The notes under the pieces are model-generated. The model was not told the DNA's origin, searched no databases, and was given only the letters and a program-made list of their open reading frames with translations. Positions 21,272-30,835 of a DNA stretch of 64,000 nucleotides are shown here, in pieces. Each line of letters opens with the position of its first letter. The stretch's first letter is position 1. The position numbers and the translations under genes were made by a program. Where the stretch lies: NCBI GenBank assembly GCA_963833835.1, contig CAWHZI010000007.1, positions 124,001 through 188,000 on the forward strand. The letters are read 5' to 3'. The DNA is from Bog-532 sp963833835 (lineage in GTDB: Bacteria > Actinomycetota > Actinomycetes > Streptosporangiales > Streptosporangiaceae).

Positions 21272-23977
21272 ATGGCGGCCGGTGTTTCCGGGCAGGTGGC
21301 GGCTCCCACCAGGCAGCCGGCGGTTTCTGCTGGCGTTCCCATCCTGACTGCCAGGATCACTGTGCCAGGTGTGCCGGAGTGGGCGGTGCCGCGGCCGCGG
21401 ATCACTGAGCTGATCGCCGAGGGCACGCGGGGGTGCCCGCTGACCGTGGTCACTGGCCCGCCCGGCGCGGGCAAAACTGTGGCCCTGGCGCTGTGGGCAG
21501 CAGCCGAACCCGGGACGGTGGCCTGGATCTCCCTGGATGAGTTCGACAATCAGCCAGGCGCCTTCTGGTCTTATGCCGTCGCGGCTCTGAACCGGTCCGG
21601 AGTTGCCCTTCCTAAGGTGCTGTCGGCTGCTTCGCACCGGCGGGCAGCAGACCATATGTTCCTGGTGCGGCTTGCGTCGGTGCTGGCTGCCCAGAACCCG
21701 CCGGTGACACTGGTCGTCGACGACCTCCATGTCCTGACCAATCCCACGCTGCTGACTGAGCTTAATTACGTTCTGCGGAACGCGCGGCCGGGTCTGCGTG
21801 TGGTGGTCTCCTCCCGGGCGGATCCGCTGCTGCCCCTGCACCGTTACCGGCTGGCCGGTGAGCTGGGCGAGATCCGGGCCAGCGACCTGGCGTTCAGCCC
21901 CACCGAGGCCAGGCTGTTGCTGGCCCAGCACGACAGCGGGCTGTCGGCAGGGTCCCTCGAATGCCTCATGCGGCGGACCGAAGGCTGGGCGGCCGGCCTC
22001 CGCCTGGCCGCGATCGCCATGGCCGGTCATCCCGACCCGGGCCAGTTCGTCAAGGAGCTGATCACCGAGGACAGCGCCCTGGCTGGCTACCTGGTGGAGG
22101 AGGTTCTCAAGGGCGTGTCGCCTGAGGTTCGGGAAATACTGCTGAGCACGTCCATCCTGGAACGTGTCAATGCTGAGGCGGCCAGTGAACTGACCGGCAA
22201 TGAGCAAGCCGGTGCGATGCTGCCGGCGGTGGCCCACGCGAACGCGTTTGTCCAGCCGGCCGGGTGCGGGTGGTATCGCTACCACCCGTTGCTCGCGGAG
22301 GTGCTGCAGCTGAAACTGAAGTGCGAGCACCCGGACCGGATGGCCGATTTGCACCGGCGAGCTGCCCGGTGGTGTGAGCGGAACGGCATGCTCACCGCCG
22401 CGGTGCAGCAAGCCACGCGGGCCGGCGACTGGCAGCTCGCCGCCGCCATGGTCATCGATGCCCTGGCCATCAGCGAGCTCATCGAGCCGCGGGGCAGCCC
22501 GTCCCTGGCTGGTGAGTTCCGGCGCATGCCGGACGGCGAAGCCTGGGCGGGGCCGCAGCCGTATCTCGCCGCCGCCGCAGTCGAACTGGCCACTGGCCAG
22601 TATGATTCTTCCGCCGCCGCGCTGGATGCCGGCGAAGGCATGCTTGCGTCTCTTCCCGCCGATGAGGACGCCGCGTGCCGGCTTGCCGCCGCGGTAATCC
22701 GCGTCACTACCTCCCGCCGCACCGGGGACCTCGTGGTGGCGGCGGCAGCCGTTTCGGATGCGGAGGCCCTGATCGGCCGGATGCCGGCGGACAAGCTGGC
22801 CCGATACCCGGAAGTCAGAGCGCGGGTGCTGGCCGACCGCGGGGCCGTCGAGCTGTGGCCGGGCCATCTCGACGAAGCGGCCCGCTTCCTCGATGCGGGT
22901 GTGGCCGCTGCGACCGGTCCGGGCGGAGAGCACGAACGGGCCGCGTGCCTCGGGCAGCTCGCGCTCGTCGAGGCCTTGCGCGGCCAGCTGCGCCAGGCCG
23001 CAAAGCTGGCCGTCCAGGCTGCAGCGGCCTTGGCCACCGAAGAGCAGCGGCCGTCTCCTCAGCAACAGGGCCCTGCGGCGCTTGCCGCGCTCGCCTGGGT
23101 GCGCATCGAACGAGATGAGCTGCGGGAAGCCGGCAGGCTGCTCAAGCAGCTGGACGACGCCCTGAGTGTCAGCCCGGACAAGCTGATTGAGGCAGTGGCC
23201 TGTCTGGCCGCGGCGTATGGCGGACTGGCTGAAGGACACGGCGAAGCGGCCGCGCAGAGGGTAGTCAGAGCACGGTCTGGATGGTCGGTCCCGGCCTGGC
23301 TGGACCAGCGGCTGAGCCTGGTCGAGTCGCGGTCATACGTGGCGGCTGGGGACATCCCGGCTGCGGCCGCTGCGGTCCAGCGGGCCGGCGGCGACAGCTC
23401 GCCAGAGGCGGCAGCCACGCTCGCGCACGTGTGGCTGGCCGCCGGGGACGGCAATAACGCAAGACCGGCGCTTCCATCTCCGCTAGCGGCCGAGAGCGGG
23501 GAGCCCGAACGGGTGTGCGTGGAAGCGTGGCTGGCTGACGCCCGGCTCAGCTACCACGGTGGCGACCGCGCGCGAGGCCGCCGGTCGCTCGTGCACGCGC
23601 TGCGGCTGGCCGAACCAGAACAGCTGAGGCTGCCGTTCGTGCTGGAGTGTGACTGGATCCGGCCGGTACTGCGGCATGACCCCGAACTGGCTGGCATTTA
23701 TCGGCATCTGTTCGCATCGGCCCCGCGCCACGATCAGCCTCAGGGCACGACAGGCTCATCTCCGGAAGCCAGGGTTCCGGTGGTGGAGCCGCTCAGCGAA
23801 CGCGAGCGCGAGGTGCTGCGGCACGTGTCAGGCATGCTGACCACCACCGAGATTGCCAGCGAGATGTACGTTTCCGTCAACACCGTCAAAGCGCACCTCA
23901 AAAGCATCAACCGGAAGCTAGCGGCCACTCACCGCGGCGAGGCGGTCCGCCGGGCCCGGCAGCTTGAGCTGATCTGA
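21272..23977 (+). CDS. MalT-like LuxR-family transcriptional regulator (large STAND ATPase)
   Basis: 901 residues. Walker A TGPPGAGKTVAL, Walker B TLVVDDLHVLT, the arginine-bearing VVSSRADPLLPL strand, the winged segment GWYRYHPLLAEVLQLKL, a long Ala-rich TPR-like region and a C-terminal LuxR HTH (LSEREREVLRHVSGMLTTTEIASEMYVSVNTVKAH). It differs from its divergent neighbour throughout, so the pair is not a recent duplication. No inducer can be predicted. It ends two bases before the stop of the convergent ClC gene. Confidence 0.9.
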   Translation: MAAGVSGQVAAPTRQPAVSAGVPILTARITVPGVPEWAVPRPRITELIAEGTRGCPLTVVTGPPGAGKTVALALWAAAEPGTVAWISLDEFDNQPGAFWSYAVAALNRSGVALPKVLSAASHRRAADHMFLVRLASVLAAQNPPVTLVVDDLHVLTNPTLLTELNYVLRNARPGLRVVVSSRADPLLPLHRYRLAGELGEIRASDLAFSPTEARLLLAQHDSGLSAGSLECLMRRTEGWAAGLRLAAIAMAGHPDPGQFVKELITEDSALAGYLVEEVLKGVSPEVREILLSTSILERVNAEAASELTGNEQAGAMLPAVAHANAFVQPAGCGWYRYHPLLAEVLQLKLKCEHPDRMADLHRRAARWCERNGMLTAAVQQATRAGDWQLAAAMVIDALAISELIEPRGSPSLAGEFRRMPDGEAWAGPQPYLAAAAVELATGQYDSSAAALDAGEGMLASLPADEDAACRLAAAVIRVTTSRRTGDLVVAAAAVSDAEALIGRMPADKLARYPEVRARVLADRGAVELWPGHLDEAARFLDAGVAAATGPGGEHERAACLGQLALVEALRGQLRQAAKLAVQAAAALATEEQRPSPQQQGPAALAALAWVRIERDELREAGRLLKQLDDALSVSPDKLIEAVACLAAAYGGLAEGHGEAAAQRVVRARSGWSVPAWLDQRLSLVESRSYVAAGDIPAAAAAVQRAGGDSSPEAAATLAHVWLAAGDGNNARPALPSPLAAESGEPERVCVEAWLADARLSYHGGDRARGRRSLVHALRLAEPEQLRLPFVLECDWIRPVLRHDPELAGIYRHLFASAPRHDQPQGTTGSSPEARVPVVEPLSEREREVLRHVSGMLTTTEIASEMYVSVNTVKAHLKSINRKLAATHRGEAVRRARQLELI

Positions 23978-23979
23978 TC

Positions 23980-25374
23980 TCACCCCACCGCGGTGTCCCC
24001 TGGGGTAGCCGTTACGGTGCTGCGCGAGGGTGTGGCGGGTTGTGGGCCGGTGGTGGGCGGGGTGGGCGCGGCCGGGGCGCGGGTCCGGGCCAGTGTCTGG
24101 ACGGTGAGGTAGGCGACCACGACAGCGACGATGATCAGTGGGGCAGTGGCGATTCCGGCTTTGGAGGTCAGCAGCAGGGTGATGATGGTTGCTGATAGCG
24201 GAAGTTCGAGGATGGACACGGCCGCGGCGGCCATCAGCACGGCTACGGCGGGGGTCTCGGAGAACCCCGGAAGGTGCGCGGCGAGCAGGCCTCCGGCGGC
24301 GCCGATGAACAAGGCCGGGAATGTGGGACCGCCGCGGAAGTTGCCCAGCGAGATGCTCCAGGCCAGGCCCTTGAACAGGAGCAGGAACGCCAAGGTGGAC
24401 AAGGACAGGGCGGTTCCCTGTTTGATCAGGGAACTGAAGGCGTCCTGGCCGGAGAACAGCACGGTGTCCGCTGGCTGGTGAGTGATCTGCGCGAACCCGA
24501 TCGCCAGGCCGGCGACGGCCAGGGCGGCCGCGGGCAGCAGCAGCCACGGCCGCCGGGCGACCACGGCCGCCGACCGGCGGGCCAGATCGATGATCACCAA
24601 GGTGGCCACGGCGGCGGCGAACGCGAGCACGATGGCCCAGCCGAACTCGGCCGCGGTCAGCGTGGAGAACGGGGGCAGCGAGATGGGGCCCAGCGAGTAG
24701 GCGCTGGAGCTGAGCCCGGTCCAGTGGCCCATGCCGATGAAGACCACCGAGCCGATCCCGGCGGACATCAGGCCCGGTAGCAAGACCAGCGGCAGCATCG
24801 CCCCGCCGAGCCCGGCGGCCTCGATGAGGATGATCGCGCCGATGACGGGGGAGCCGAAGATCGTGGCTATCGCGGCGAACGCCGCGCTCGCGGCGAGCAC
24901 GGCCATGGCCTGGTCGGGGGTGTCTTTTTTCACCAGCCGCACGGCCAGGATGGCCAGGCCGCTGCCGAGGGCGATGAGCGGGGCTTCTGGTCCCAGCACC
25001 AGGCCCAGGCCCAGGGTGGCCAGCGCGGCCAGCAAGATGCCCGGCAGTTCGGCGGGCTGGGGGGCGCCGGCCTTGATCCCCTCGTAAGGGATGTGCCCGC
25101 CGTGGCCAGGCAGGCGGATGATCGCGACGGCTGCCAGCACCCCGGCCACCGCCAGCACCGGCAGCGGCCACCACCAGGGAACGGGATGCAGTCCCAGCCC
25201 ACTAGGCAGGCTCTTATATACCTCCTGCTGGATCCAGTGGACCAGTTCCAGGTAGCACCAGGAGACGAACGAGACCAGCACGCCGATCAACGCGGCCAGG
25301 ACGAGCAGGATCCGGTAGCTCTTGGCCCGGATCACCGCGCGCGGATCGGCCGGGGCAGCAGCCGCCTCACTCAT
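23980..25374 (-). CDS. ClC-family chloride channel or H+/Cl- exchanger
   Basis: 464 residues with about ten membrane segments. The filter motifs are LGLGLVLGPEAPLIALGSGL (the GxEGP region; the gating Glu is kept in a GPEAP context), FGSPVIGAIILIE (a GxFxP-like loop) and FRGGPTFPALFIGAAGG (second GxFxP). It ends in a Pro/Thr-rich soluble tail without CBS domains. The central tyrosine of the standard chloride site is not certain by eye. Membrane and stress proteins flank it, suggesting a role in pH or osmotic homeostasis. Confidence 0.88.
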   Translation of the reverse strand: MSEAAAAPADPRAVIRAKSYRILLVLAALIGVLVSFVSWCYLELVHWIQQEVYKSLPSGLGLHPVPWWWPLPVLAVAGVLAAVAIIRLPGHGGHIPYEGIKAGAPQPAELPGILLAALATLGLGLVLGPEAPLIALGSGLAILAVRLVKKDTPDQAMAVLAASAAFAAIATIFGSPVIGAIILIEAAGLGGAMLPLVLLPGLMSAGIGSVVFIGMGHWTGLSSSAYSLGPISLPPFSTLTAAEFGWAIVLAFAAAVATLVIIDLARRSAAVVARRPWLLLPAAALAVAGLAIGFAQITHQPADTVLFSGQDAFSSLIKQGTALSLSTLAFLLLFKGLAWSISLGNFRGGPTFPALFIGAAGGLLAAHLPGFSETPAVAVLMAAAAVSILELPLSATIITLLLTSKAGIATAPLIIVAVVVAYLTVQTLARTRAPAAPTPPTTGPQPATPSRSTVTATPGDTAVG

Positions 25375-25502
25375 CGGCGGTACCTGCCTTCCATACGCAT
25401 CCGCCCGGCAGGCGCCTGGATGCTGCCGGGCTTGGCCGCTGGCCTTGCGCCCCTTCAGGCCCGACCGTTTCCCGGCGCGGGTGCGCGGCGCGAGGCGCCA
25501 TC

Positions 25503-26960
25503 TCAGATCTCTGGCGTGGACTCAACGGTGCCGTCCTTCACCGCGGCCTGGAGCGCGGCATAGTCGCGTTCGTTCTGTTCGGCGTAGGTCTCGGCGAAGT
25601 CGGCGATCGCATGGTCGAATGCGCCGGAGTCGCCGAGGTAGGCGGTCAGGGCGATGCGGTCACCGGAGCGGGCGTGCGCTCGGGCCAGCGTCTGCCCGCA
25701 CAGCCGGGCGTAGACCGTCATGCCCGAGGGGATCATCTGCTCGATCGGGAAGGAAAATTTCCAATCCTTCAGCTGGCGGACGTAGAAATCGCGGTTCACT
25801 CCGTCGGGGCCGGGGACGGTGGTCCAGCCGAGGAAGATGTCGCTCTGGGCCTGCATCAGGTGCTGCCCGGCCACCACCCGCTCTCCCTGGTTGGCGTGCT
25901 GGCTGGCCCCGCAGTACTCCGCCAGGACGGACGGCTGGGCTTCCTTGGCCTGCAGGAACAGCGGCTCGGCGCCGTCACACGCGTCCATCAGCACGATCCA
26001 GGCGCGGGTGCCGACGCTGCCCACGCCGACGACCTTGCGGGCCACCTGGACCAGCGTGAACTGCTCGAGCAGGTGCCGGCGATCAGACTGCAAGGTGCGC
26101 AGGTACTCGCCCAGCACGGTGCGGATCTGCGTGTACACCGCGTCGGCCTGCAGATCCGAAAAGACCTCCTCGACCGGCACGATCATCGGCGGGTCGCTGA
26201 TGATTCGCCGCTGGCCGCCGTTCATGGTGGTCAGCTTGCGCAGCACCTTCATGCTGTCGCTGGTGTGGGCCTTGGCCAGCAGTTTCTGGCTAGCCTTCAG
26301 TCTTTTCGCCTTGATTTGGGATCGGACCTCGCGGATGGCCTGCTCGATGTCCACGTGGGTATACCAGACGTCTAGCAAGGGCTGCTCGGCGAAGGCAAGC
26401 ATCGCCGTCCGGTAACCCTCCGCCGCGGCCAGGACGATCTTGCGGCGGGCCTTGGCGGCGAACTCGTTGTCCCGCCCCGCCACCGCAAAGCTGGCGGCCA
26501 GCCGCTTGACATCCCACTCGAACGGGCCGGGCAGGGTTTCGTCGAAGTCGTTGATGTCGAAGACCAGGCGCCGTTCCGGCGAGGCGAACGCGCCGAAGTT
26601 GGACAGGTGGGCATCCCCGCACAGCTGCACCGGCAGCCCCGGCGAGGGCGTGCCGGCCAGGTCCGCCGCCATCGGCAGCGCCGCGCCCCGGTAGAACGTG
26701 AACGCCGACACCAGCATGCGCCCATGCCGCACCGGCACCAGCTCCGGCACCCGCGACTGCGCCTGGCCCAGCAGCAGCCCGACCGGGTCGCGTGGCCGGC
26801 CCGGCCGGAAGTCAGCGTGCGAGTCCAGCGGGGCCACCGCCCGGGCGTCCTTGCCGCGGGCTACCCGGTCCGCCCGGCTCAGCTGTTCCACCGCTGCGGC
26901 CCTCGCCGCATTCCGGCCCGACGCCCGCCCACCAGACCTTCTACTGTCTGTCGCCGTCAT
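25503..26960 (-). CDS. DUF2252 family protein (kinase-like fold)
   Basis: 485 residues; ATG 26958-26960 is preferred over GTG 26966 because GGAGGGAG stands at better spacing. It has the DUF2252 hallmarks: FYRGAALPMAADL, LCGDAHLSNFGAFASPERRLVFDINDFDET and FEWDVKRLAAS (a HGD-like and IDFD-like pair reminiscent of aminoglycoside phosphotransferases), then VVGVGSVGTRAWIVLM and LKDWKFSFPIEQM. Function is unknown in general. Palindrome site 4 lies 146 bp upstream. Confidence 0.9.
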   Translation of the reverse strand: MTATDSRRSGGRASGRNAARAAAVEQLSRADRVARGKDARAVAPLDSHADFRPGRPRDPVGLLLGQAQSRVPELVPVRHGRMLVSAFTFYRGAALPMAADLAGTPSPGLPVQLCGDAHLSNFGAFASPERRLVFDINDFDETLPGPFEWDVKRLAASFAVAGRDNEFAAKARRKIVLAAAEGYRTAMLAFAEQPLLDVWYTHVDIEQAIREVRSQIKAKRLKASQKLLAKAHTSDSMKVLRKLTTMNGGQRRIISDPPMIVPVEEVFSDLQADAVYTQIRTVLGEYLRTLQSDRRHLLEQFTLVQVARKVVGVGSVGTRAWIVLMDACDGAEPLFLQAKEAQPSVLAEYCGASQHANQGERVVAGQHLMQAQSDIFLGWTTVPGPDGVNRDFYVRQLKDWKFSFPIEQMIPSGMTVYARLCGQTLARAHARSGDRIALTAYLGDSGAFDHAIADFAETYAEQNERDYAALQAAVKDGTVESTPEI

Positions 26961-27106
26961 GACCACTCCCTCCGGGCACCGCGGCGGCTTAAGGCCCGCG
27001 ATACCACGGACCCTTATCGACCTGAAATAGGCGGGGACGCATCGTCATCTGCCCTCCCACGCACGCGGGTGCTGTCGACCACTCTCGGCTGCGGATGACG
27101 CCCGGA

Positions 27107-27123
27107 CATCACCCAGGCCGGGT
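27107..27123. promoter_or_regulatory. Palindromic motif TCACCC-N5-GGGTAA, site 4
   Basis: TCACCC-AGGCC-GGGTAA, between the stop of the YihY gene (27182) and the start of the DUF2252 gene (26960). Same spacing as sites 1 and 2. Confidence 0.6.
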
Positions 27124-27181
27124 AAACCTGGCGGCACTGGGCCGACTATGAGCGCCGCGACTCAGCTCGCTCGCCGATCGG

Positions 27182-28087
27182 TCAGGATCTCCTGGCTTGC
27201 GGCGCGGCCCGGTTCCGCCGCAGTTTCTTCAGGGCAGTCCTGAACGACAGGTTCCGTTCCTGCCACACGATGCCTGTTACAGCGCCGAGGATGATCACGA
27301 CCCCAATTGCGATCAGCCAGGACATGAGCGCAAAGACCACGCCGATCGGCCCGTACTTCTTGTCATCGGACGTAACGATGCCGGAGAAGACGACCGAGAA
27401 GACTGCCTCCATGCCTACCCAGAACACGGCCGTGGCCACCGCGGCCGGGAACAGGGGCCGCCAGGAGATCCGTCCCCCCAGCAGGAACCAGATCGTGAAC
27501 CACCAGAACCCGGTGAGCCCCACAAGGCCGACGACCGCGAGCAAGACCGGGCCGCCTGCGCCGCGCAGCCCGGGCTCGGCCCAGCCGGCCAGCAGTGAGC
27601 AGCCCACCAGCACGGCCAGCCAGATAGCCCCGCGGAGCATGTCCCTGGCCCCGCGGCGGTCCAGCCCGAAGGCCCGCTCGTACAGCTCCTGAATCGCCGC
27701 GGCCGCAGCTACACCGCCCAGTATGAAAAATACCCACGCGGTTCCGGTGACGGCGCTGGAGGTCGCAGCCGAGGAAGTGAACAGGCCGGCGACATCAGCG
27801 GCGGCCTGCTGGTTCAGGCCCAGGTGCCGGGCCAGCCCGCTGGCCGCTGACCGGCCAGCCAGGGCATTGGCGACGATCAGGAACGGGAAGAAGCACAAGA
27901 ACAGCGTGGCGGCGAAGAGCATGCCCCGGTTGATGAAATCCATCGAGTCCAGCCGGCGCCACAGGTGCTCAGCCGATGAGCCGGCATACTTCTCTCTGGC
28001 CACATCGATGCCACTCCGGACACGCGGGGCGTGCCGGTCGTCCGCGGCAACTCCCGGCGACTCTTCGTCCTGCCCGGCGGACGACAT
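27182..28087 (-). CDS. YihY/BrkB-family membrane protein
   Basis: 301 residues. After a polar N-terminus (about 50 residues) come six hydrophobic segments, starting FINRGMLFAATLFLCFFPFLIVANAL, the typical YihY/BrkB first-helix region, with AIQELYERAFGL and the conserved KKYGPIGVVFALMSWL before the last helices. The C-terminus is basic. Once labelled ribonuclease BN, these are now regarded as membrane proteins of unsettled function. Likely in one transcriptional direction with DUF2252. Confidence 0.88.
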   Translation of the reverse strand: MSSAGQDEESPGVAADDRHAPRVRSGIDVAREKYAGSSAEHLWRRLDSMDFINRGMLFAATLFLCFFPFLIVANALAGRSAASGLARHLGLNQQAAADVAGLFTSSAATSSAVTGTAWVFFILGGVAAAAAIQELYERAFGLDRRGARDMLRGAIWLAVLVGCSLLAGWAEPGLRGAGGPVLLAVVGLVGLTGFWWFTIWFLLGGRISWRPLFPAAVATAVFWVGMEAVFSVVFSGIVTSDDKKYGPIGVVFALMSWLIAIGVVIILGAVTGIVWQERNLSFRTALKKLRRNRAAPQARRS

Positions 28088-28240
28088 CAGGCGACGATTT
28101 GTCCGCTGGGGGCCACCGGCGCAGGTTCCGCTGTCTGGCCCCAGCCGGGCCGCCCGGGGACACTGCCGCTGGCGTCATGCTGCGTCGATCCGGCCTTGAG
28201 CGTCATTTCGCCCCCTAGTGGGCCATCGTGCCGACCAGCA

Positions 28241-28783
28241 TCAGCGCGCCTCGTGCGCCATCTGGTCCAGAACCGCCGTGACGGCCAGCATCAGCACCGG
28301 GCTCTGCCCGGGGGCGACCTCGACCCCGTAGGTGTCAGCGACCCGGAACCACTTCTTGGACACCTCGGCCAGCGTGGACCGGCCGTCCTCGATGGTGTAC
28401 TCGTGGGCGAGAATATTGCCCTTGACCTCAAGGTCCGGGCCGTCCGCCACCTTGACGTTCCACCGGTCACGCAGCGGGGTGATCAGTGCTTTCTTCACCG
28501 TCGCGACGGTGTGCCCGTCCCGGTCCTCGATCTCCATCGTGTCCCGCACCCGGGCCACGCGCTCCTGGATCTTCAGCAGCTCACCCCCGCGGCTATCTTC
28601 GAAGATCATCGTCTTGCGCACCCGCAGAGCCTTGCCATCGACCTTGAAGACCCGCTCGCCCTGGTCGTTCTCGATCCAGTAGTCATCGCCGATGGACACC
28701 AGCTTCTGGCGCATGCGGTAGTGCGTCGCGCCAGTTCCACCGCGGCGCTCCTCACGCCGTTCTTGCCGCCTTTCCCTGAACAC
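28241..28783 (-). CDS. LURP-one-related/DUF567 (tubby-like C2 fold) protein
   Basis: 180 residues with an Arg-rich start (RERRQERREERRG). Repeating beta strands follow the LURP-one pattern: YRMRQKLVSIGDDYWIENDQ, VFKVDGKALRVRKTMIFED, LLKIQERVARVRDTMEIED, then a final hydrophobic helix VLMLAVTAVLDQMAHE. These proteins resemble phospholipid scramblase/tubby C-terminal domains and may bind membranes; bacterial function unknown. The start is preceded by AGGAGG-like sequence (gaggaaatgtg on the minus strand). Confidence 0.82.
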   Translation of the reverse strand: MFRERRQERREERRGGTGATHYRMRQKLVSIGDDYWIENDQGERVFKVDGKALRVRKTMIFEDSRGGELLKIQERVARVRDTMEIEDRDGHTVATVKKALITPLRDRWNVKVADGPDLEVKGNILAHEYTIEDGRSTLAEVSKKWFRVADTYGVEVAPGQSPVLMLAVTAVLDQMAHEAR

Positions 28784-29206
28784 ATTTCCTCCTCAGACAA
28801 CTGCCCATACCAAGCGCCCACCCGGGGCCCGCAGGCCTTCCAGACCGGGTGAGATGCAGGAGGCCCTTCGCCACGGGAGTGCCCGGGAGCCGCGCATGTT
28901 TGCTAGGACTGATCTGTACATGCATGTCCCTACACCGCAGGATGCGCCTCAAGCCGTGGCCCTGGCATCCCCCCAATTGGGTAATCCGAGCTGACAGCCC
29001 CACCCCGGCGAGCACCGCGTACTGCAACGGGATGTCCAGGACGGGTGATCTACCACCGCCGCGCGGGACTCGACTGATCGTCCTGGCGGTCGCGGCACAG
29101 GTCGGCGCGGAGGCCCATACTGCTGCTGCATATTCTGGCGGACCTGGCTGGGCCATCGAGAGGAACCTGCACCTACCATCTATTACGCCGCGGACCGGAC
29201 TACCGA
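28784..29206. promoter_or_regulatory. Intergenic region with palindromic motif site 5 (28968-28984)
   Basis: Between the LURP-like start and the DyP stop I see no gene. It holds TCCCCC-CAATT-GGGTAA (28968-28984), one mismatch from the shared motif and with CCCAATTGGG as a perfect inner palindrome, 184 bp upstream of the LURP-like gene. Confidence 0.5.
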
Positions 29207-30757
29207 TTACGGGCCTTCGCCCAGGTTGGCGATGAATTTGATGGCCGTGATGCTGGGCAGAAACAGGTATGCAGCGGCTTTGGTCGTTACGAAGCTCGAG
29301 AGACCCGTAACCTCGATCGGCGGCCCTCCGTCTGCCTGCGGTATGACGAAGATGCTTTCCGCTGGCTTCTGAGTGCCGATCAGCGGGTCTTTTGACTTCG
29401 GGGGAAGCCGGACGGCCCCGGCGAATTCACTGTCGTTGACCCACTGCCGCAGCACGAACTCATATTGGTTTTCGATGTTCGCGTTGATGAAATGAAAAAG
29501 CATCCCGCGCTCGATGCCGTCGTCAGGTTGTCTCGGGTCATAGACCGGGCCGTACGGCAGGCCGCGACGGATCAGCCGATGAGAATTGTTGCTGCCACCG
29601 GGCAGCCCCTGGCCCTGGACTGGCTGACCTCGGGGATTGACCCGGCGTATGTGTGCGCCAACGGGACAGTGGATCCCCTTCGGATCTCCCGAGCCATCGG
29701 CATCTACATACTCGAAGTTGTTCAGCTTCTCAGGCGGTATTCCTCCCGCGGGGCTATCCGTGTCCGGTGACAAGGCGAGAGGAACGCCGTTGCGCCATCG
29801 CCCCAGCATCTTGGCGGCCAGCAGCTCGGAATCGATCTTGTCTTTGTTCGACTGCAAGAAATCTTCAAAGCCCACGACGTCGGTCTCAGCCTTCTTGAAG
29901 ACGGCGAAACTGCCGTTCAGGCCGAGTTGCCGCGGCTCGGGCACCATGTAATTCTCGGCGTCTTCCCGCAGCACGAACAGCCATGGCTCGCAGGGTTGCT
30001 GGTGATCGGGTCGGTACTCTTCCGGACCACCGCGGATGGTGGGGTAAGTGATTCCGTCGGTATATCCGAAGTGAACTTTAGACGTGGGCACGGGCTGGCC
30101 GTTTTGCATCTCCATCAGCGCCATGCCGTCCTGGCGCCAGATTTCCCGGAAGGCGTCTCCTTCGGTAAACCAGGCACACAACCTGTCGCTGTAGCCGTCG
30201 AGCGCTTCCGGACTGATCGCGTGCAGCGTCACCAGGACGTGATCGTGCCCTTTCCTGAAACCGTCGATCCAGTTCTCCGGCGAGCTTGATCCAGTTTCTC
30301 CGACCGACTCCGCTCGTGGCGCGGCTCCTTCGACGAACGCGCCAAATGATTTGAACGATAGCGCTGGGACGCGTTCCTCTATCTCCAGCGCCACCAGCCC
30401 GGCCCACGTAATACCGATGTTAAGGCAATAGTCTGGCTTGCGACGAGGGGCGGCTGCGGGATCGTCTCCCGGTCCGGGCCCGAACCCCACCTGCCAGTCC
30501 TCAGCCGTGGTGATCTGCGGCATGTCGGACTCGTCGCCGCTCACCAGCCGTCCGAGCTGCGTACGCGCTTGGGCGGGAGTTCCTACCGTCAACAGGAAAT
30601 GCCGCAGCATCGGCATCCGGTAACCGCGCAGAATGAACCCCTGAATGTCAGCGAGGTCGAGCGCCGGCCCTTCCGCGGCCGCTGAAACGCCATCGGTGCT
30701 CCGATGCTCAGACGGCGTTCGGCCAAGCAACCGGCGAACGAGCCCCGGGCCCTTCAT
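29207..30757 (-). CDS. DyP-type heme peroxidase (long form)
   Basis: 516 residues, long for the family. It has an N-terminal DLADIQGFILRGYRM opening, HFGYTDGITYP with Asp234 in the GxxDG catalytic motif, and CPVGAHIRRVNPR with His369 as the likely proximal heme ligand. No Tat or Sec signal is visible at the N-terminus, so it should be cytoplasmic. The length and sequence resemble the class that includes DyP2/TfuDyP-distant long enzymes rather than EfeB. It follows, with a 78-bp gap, a gene for an internally duplicated protein. No encapsulin gene is in the window and no clear encapsulin-targeting tail is seen. Confidence 0.9.
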   Translation of the reverse strand: MKGPGLVRRLLGRTPSEHRSTDGVSAAAEGPALDLADIQGFILRGYRMPMLRHFLLTVGTPAQARTQLGRLVSGDESDMPQITTAEDWQVGFGPGPGDDPAAAPRRKPDYCLNIGITWAGLVALEIEERVPALSFKSFGAFVEGAAPRAESVGETGSSSPENWIDGFRKGHDHVLVTLHAISPEALDGYSDRLCAWFTEGDAFREIWRQDGMALMEMQNGQPVPTSKVHFGYTDGITYPTIRGGPEEYRPDHQQPCEPWLFVLREDAENYMVPEPRQLGLNGSFAVFKKAETDVVGFEDFLQSNKDKIDSELLAAKMLGRWRNGVPLALSPDTDSPAGGIPPEKLNNFEYVDADGSGDPKGIHCPVGAHIRRVNPRGQPVQGQGLPGGSNNSHRLIRRGLPYGPVYDPRQPDDGIERGMLFHFINANIENQYEFVLRQWVNDSEFAGAVRLPPKSKDPLIGTQKPAESIFVIPQADGGPPIEVTGLSSFVTTKAAAYLFLPSITAIKFIANLGEGP

Positions 30758-30808
30758 CGCCGGTACCCGCTGTCAGTTGTACTCCTTGGCCAGCGCCGGA
30801 CTCGGGGT

Positions 30809-30827
30809 TGATCATGGTCCGTGATCA
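30809..30827. repeat. TGATCA repeat pair in the gap before the DyP gene
   Basis: TGATCA-TGGTCCG-TGATCA, two identical palindromic hexamers 13 bp apart centre to centre, 52-70 bases upstream of the DyP start. Possible regulator site for a separate DyP promoter. Confidence 0.4.
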
Positions 30828-30835
30828 CGTGACAC

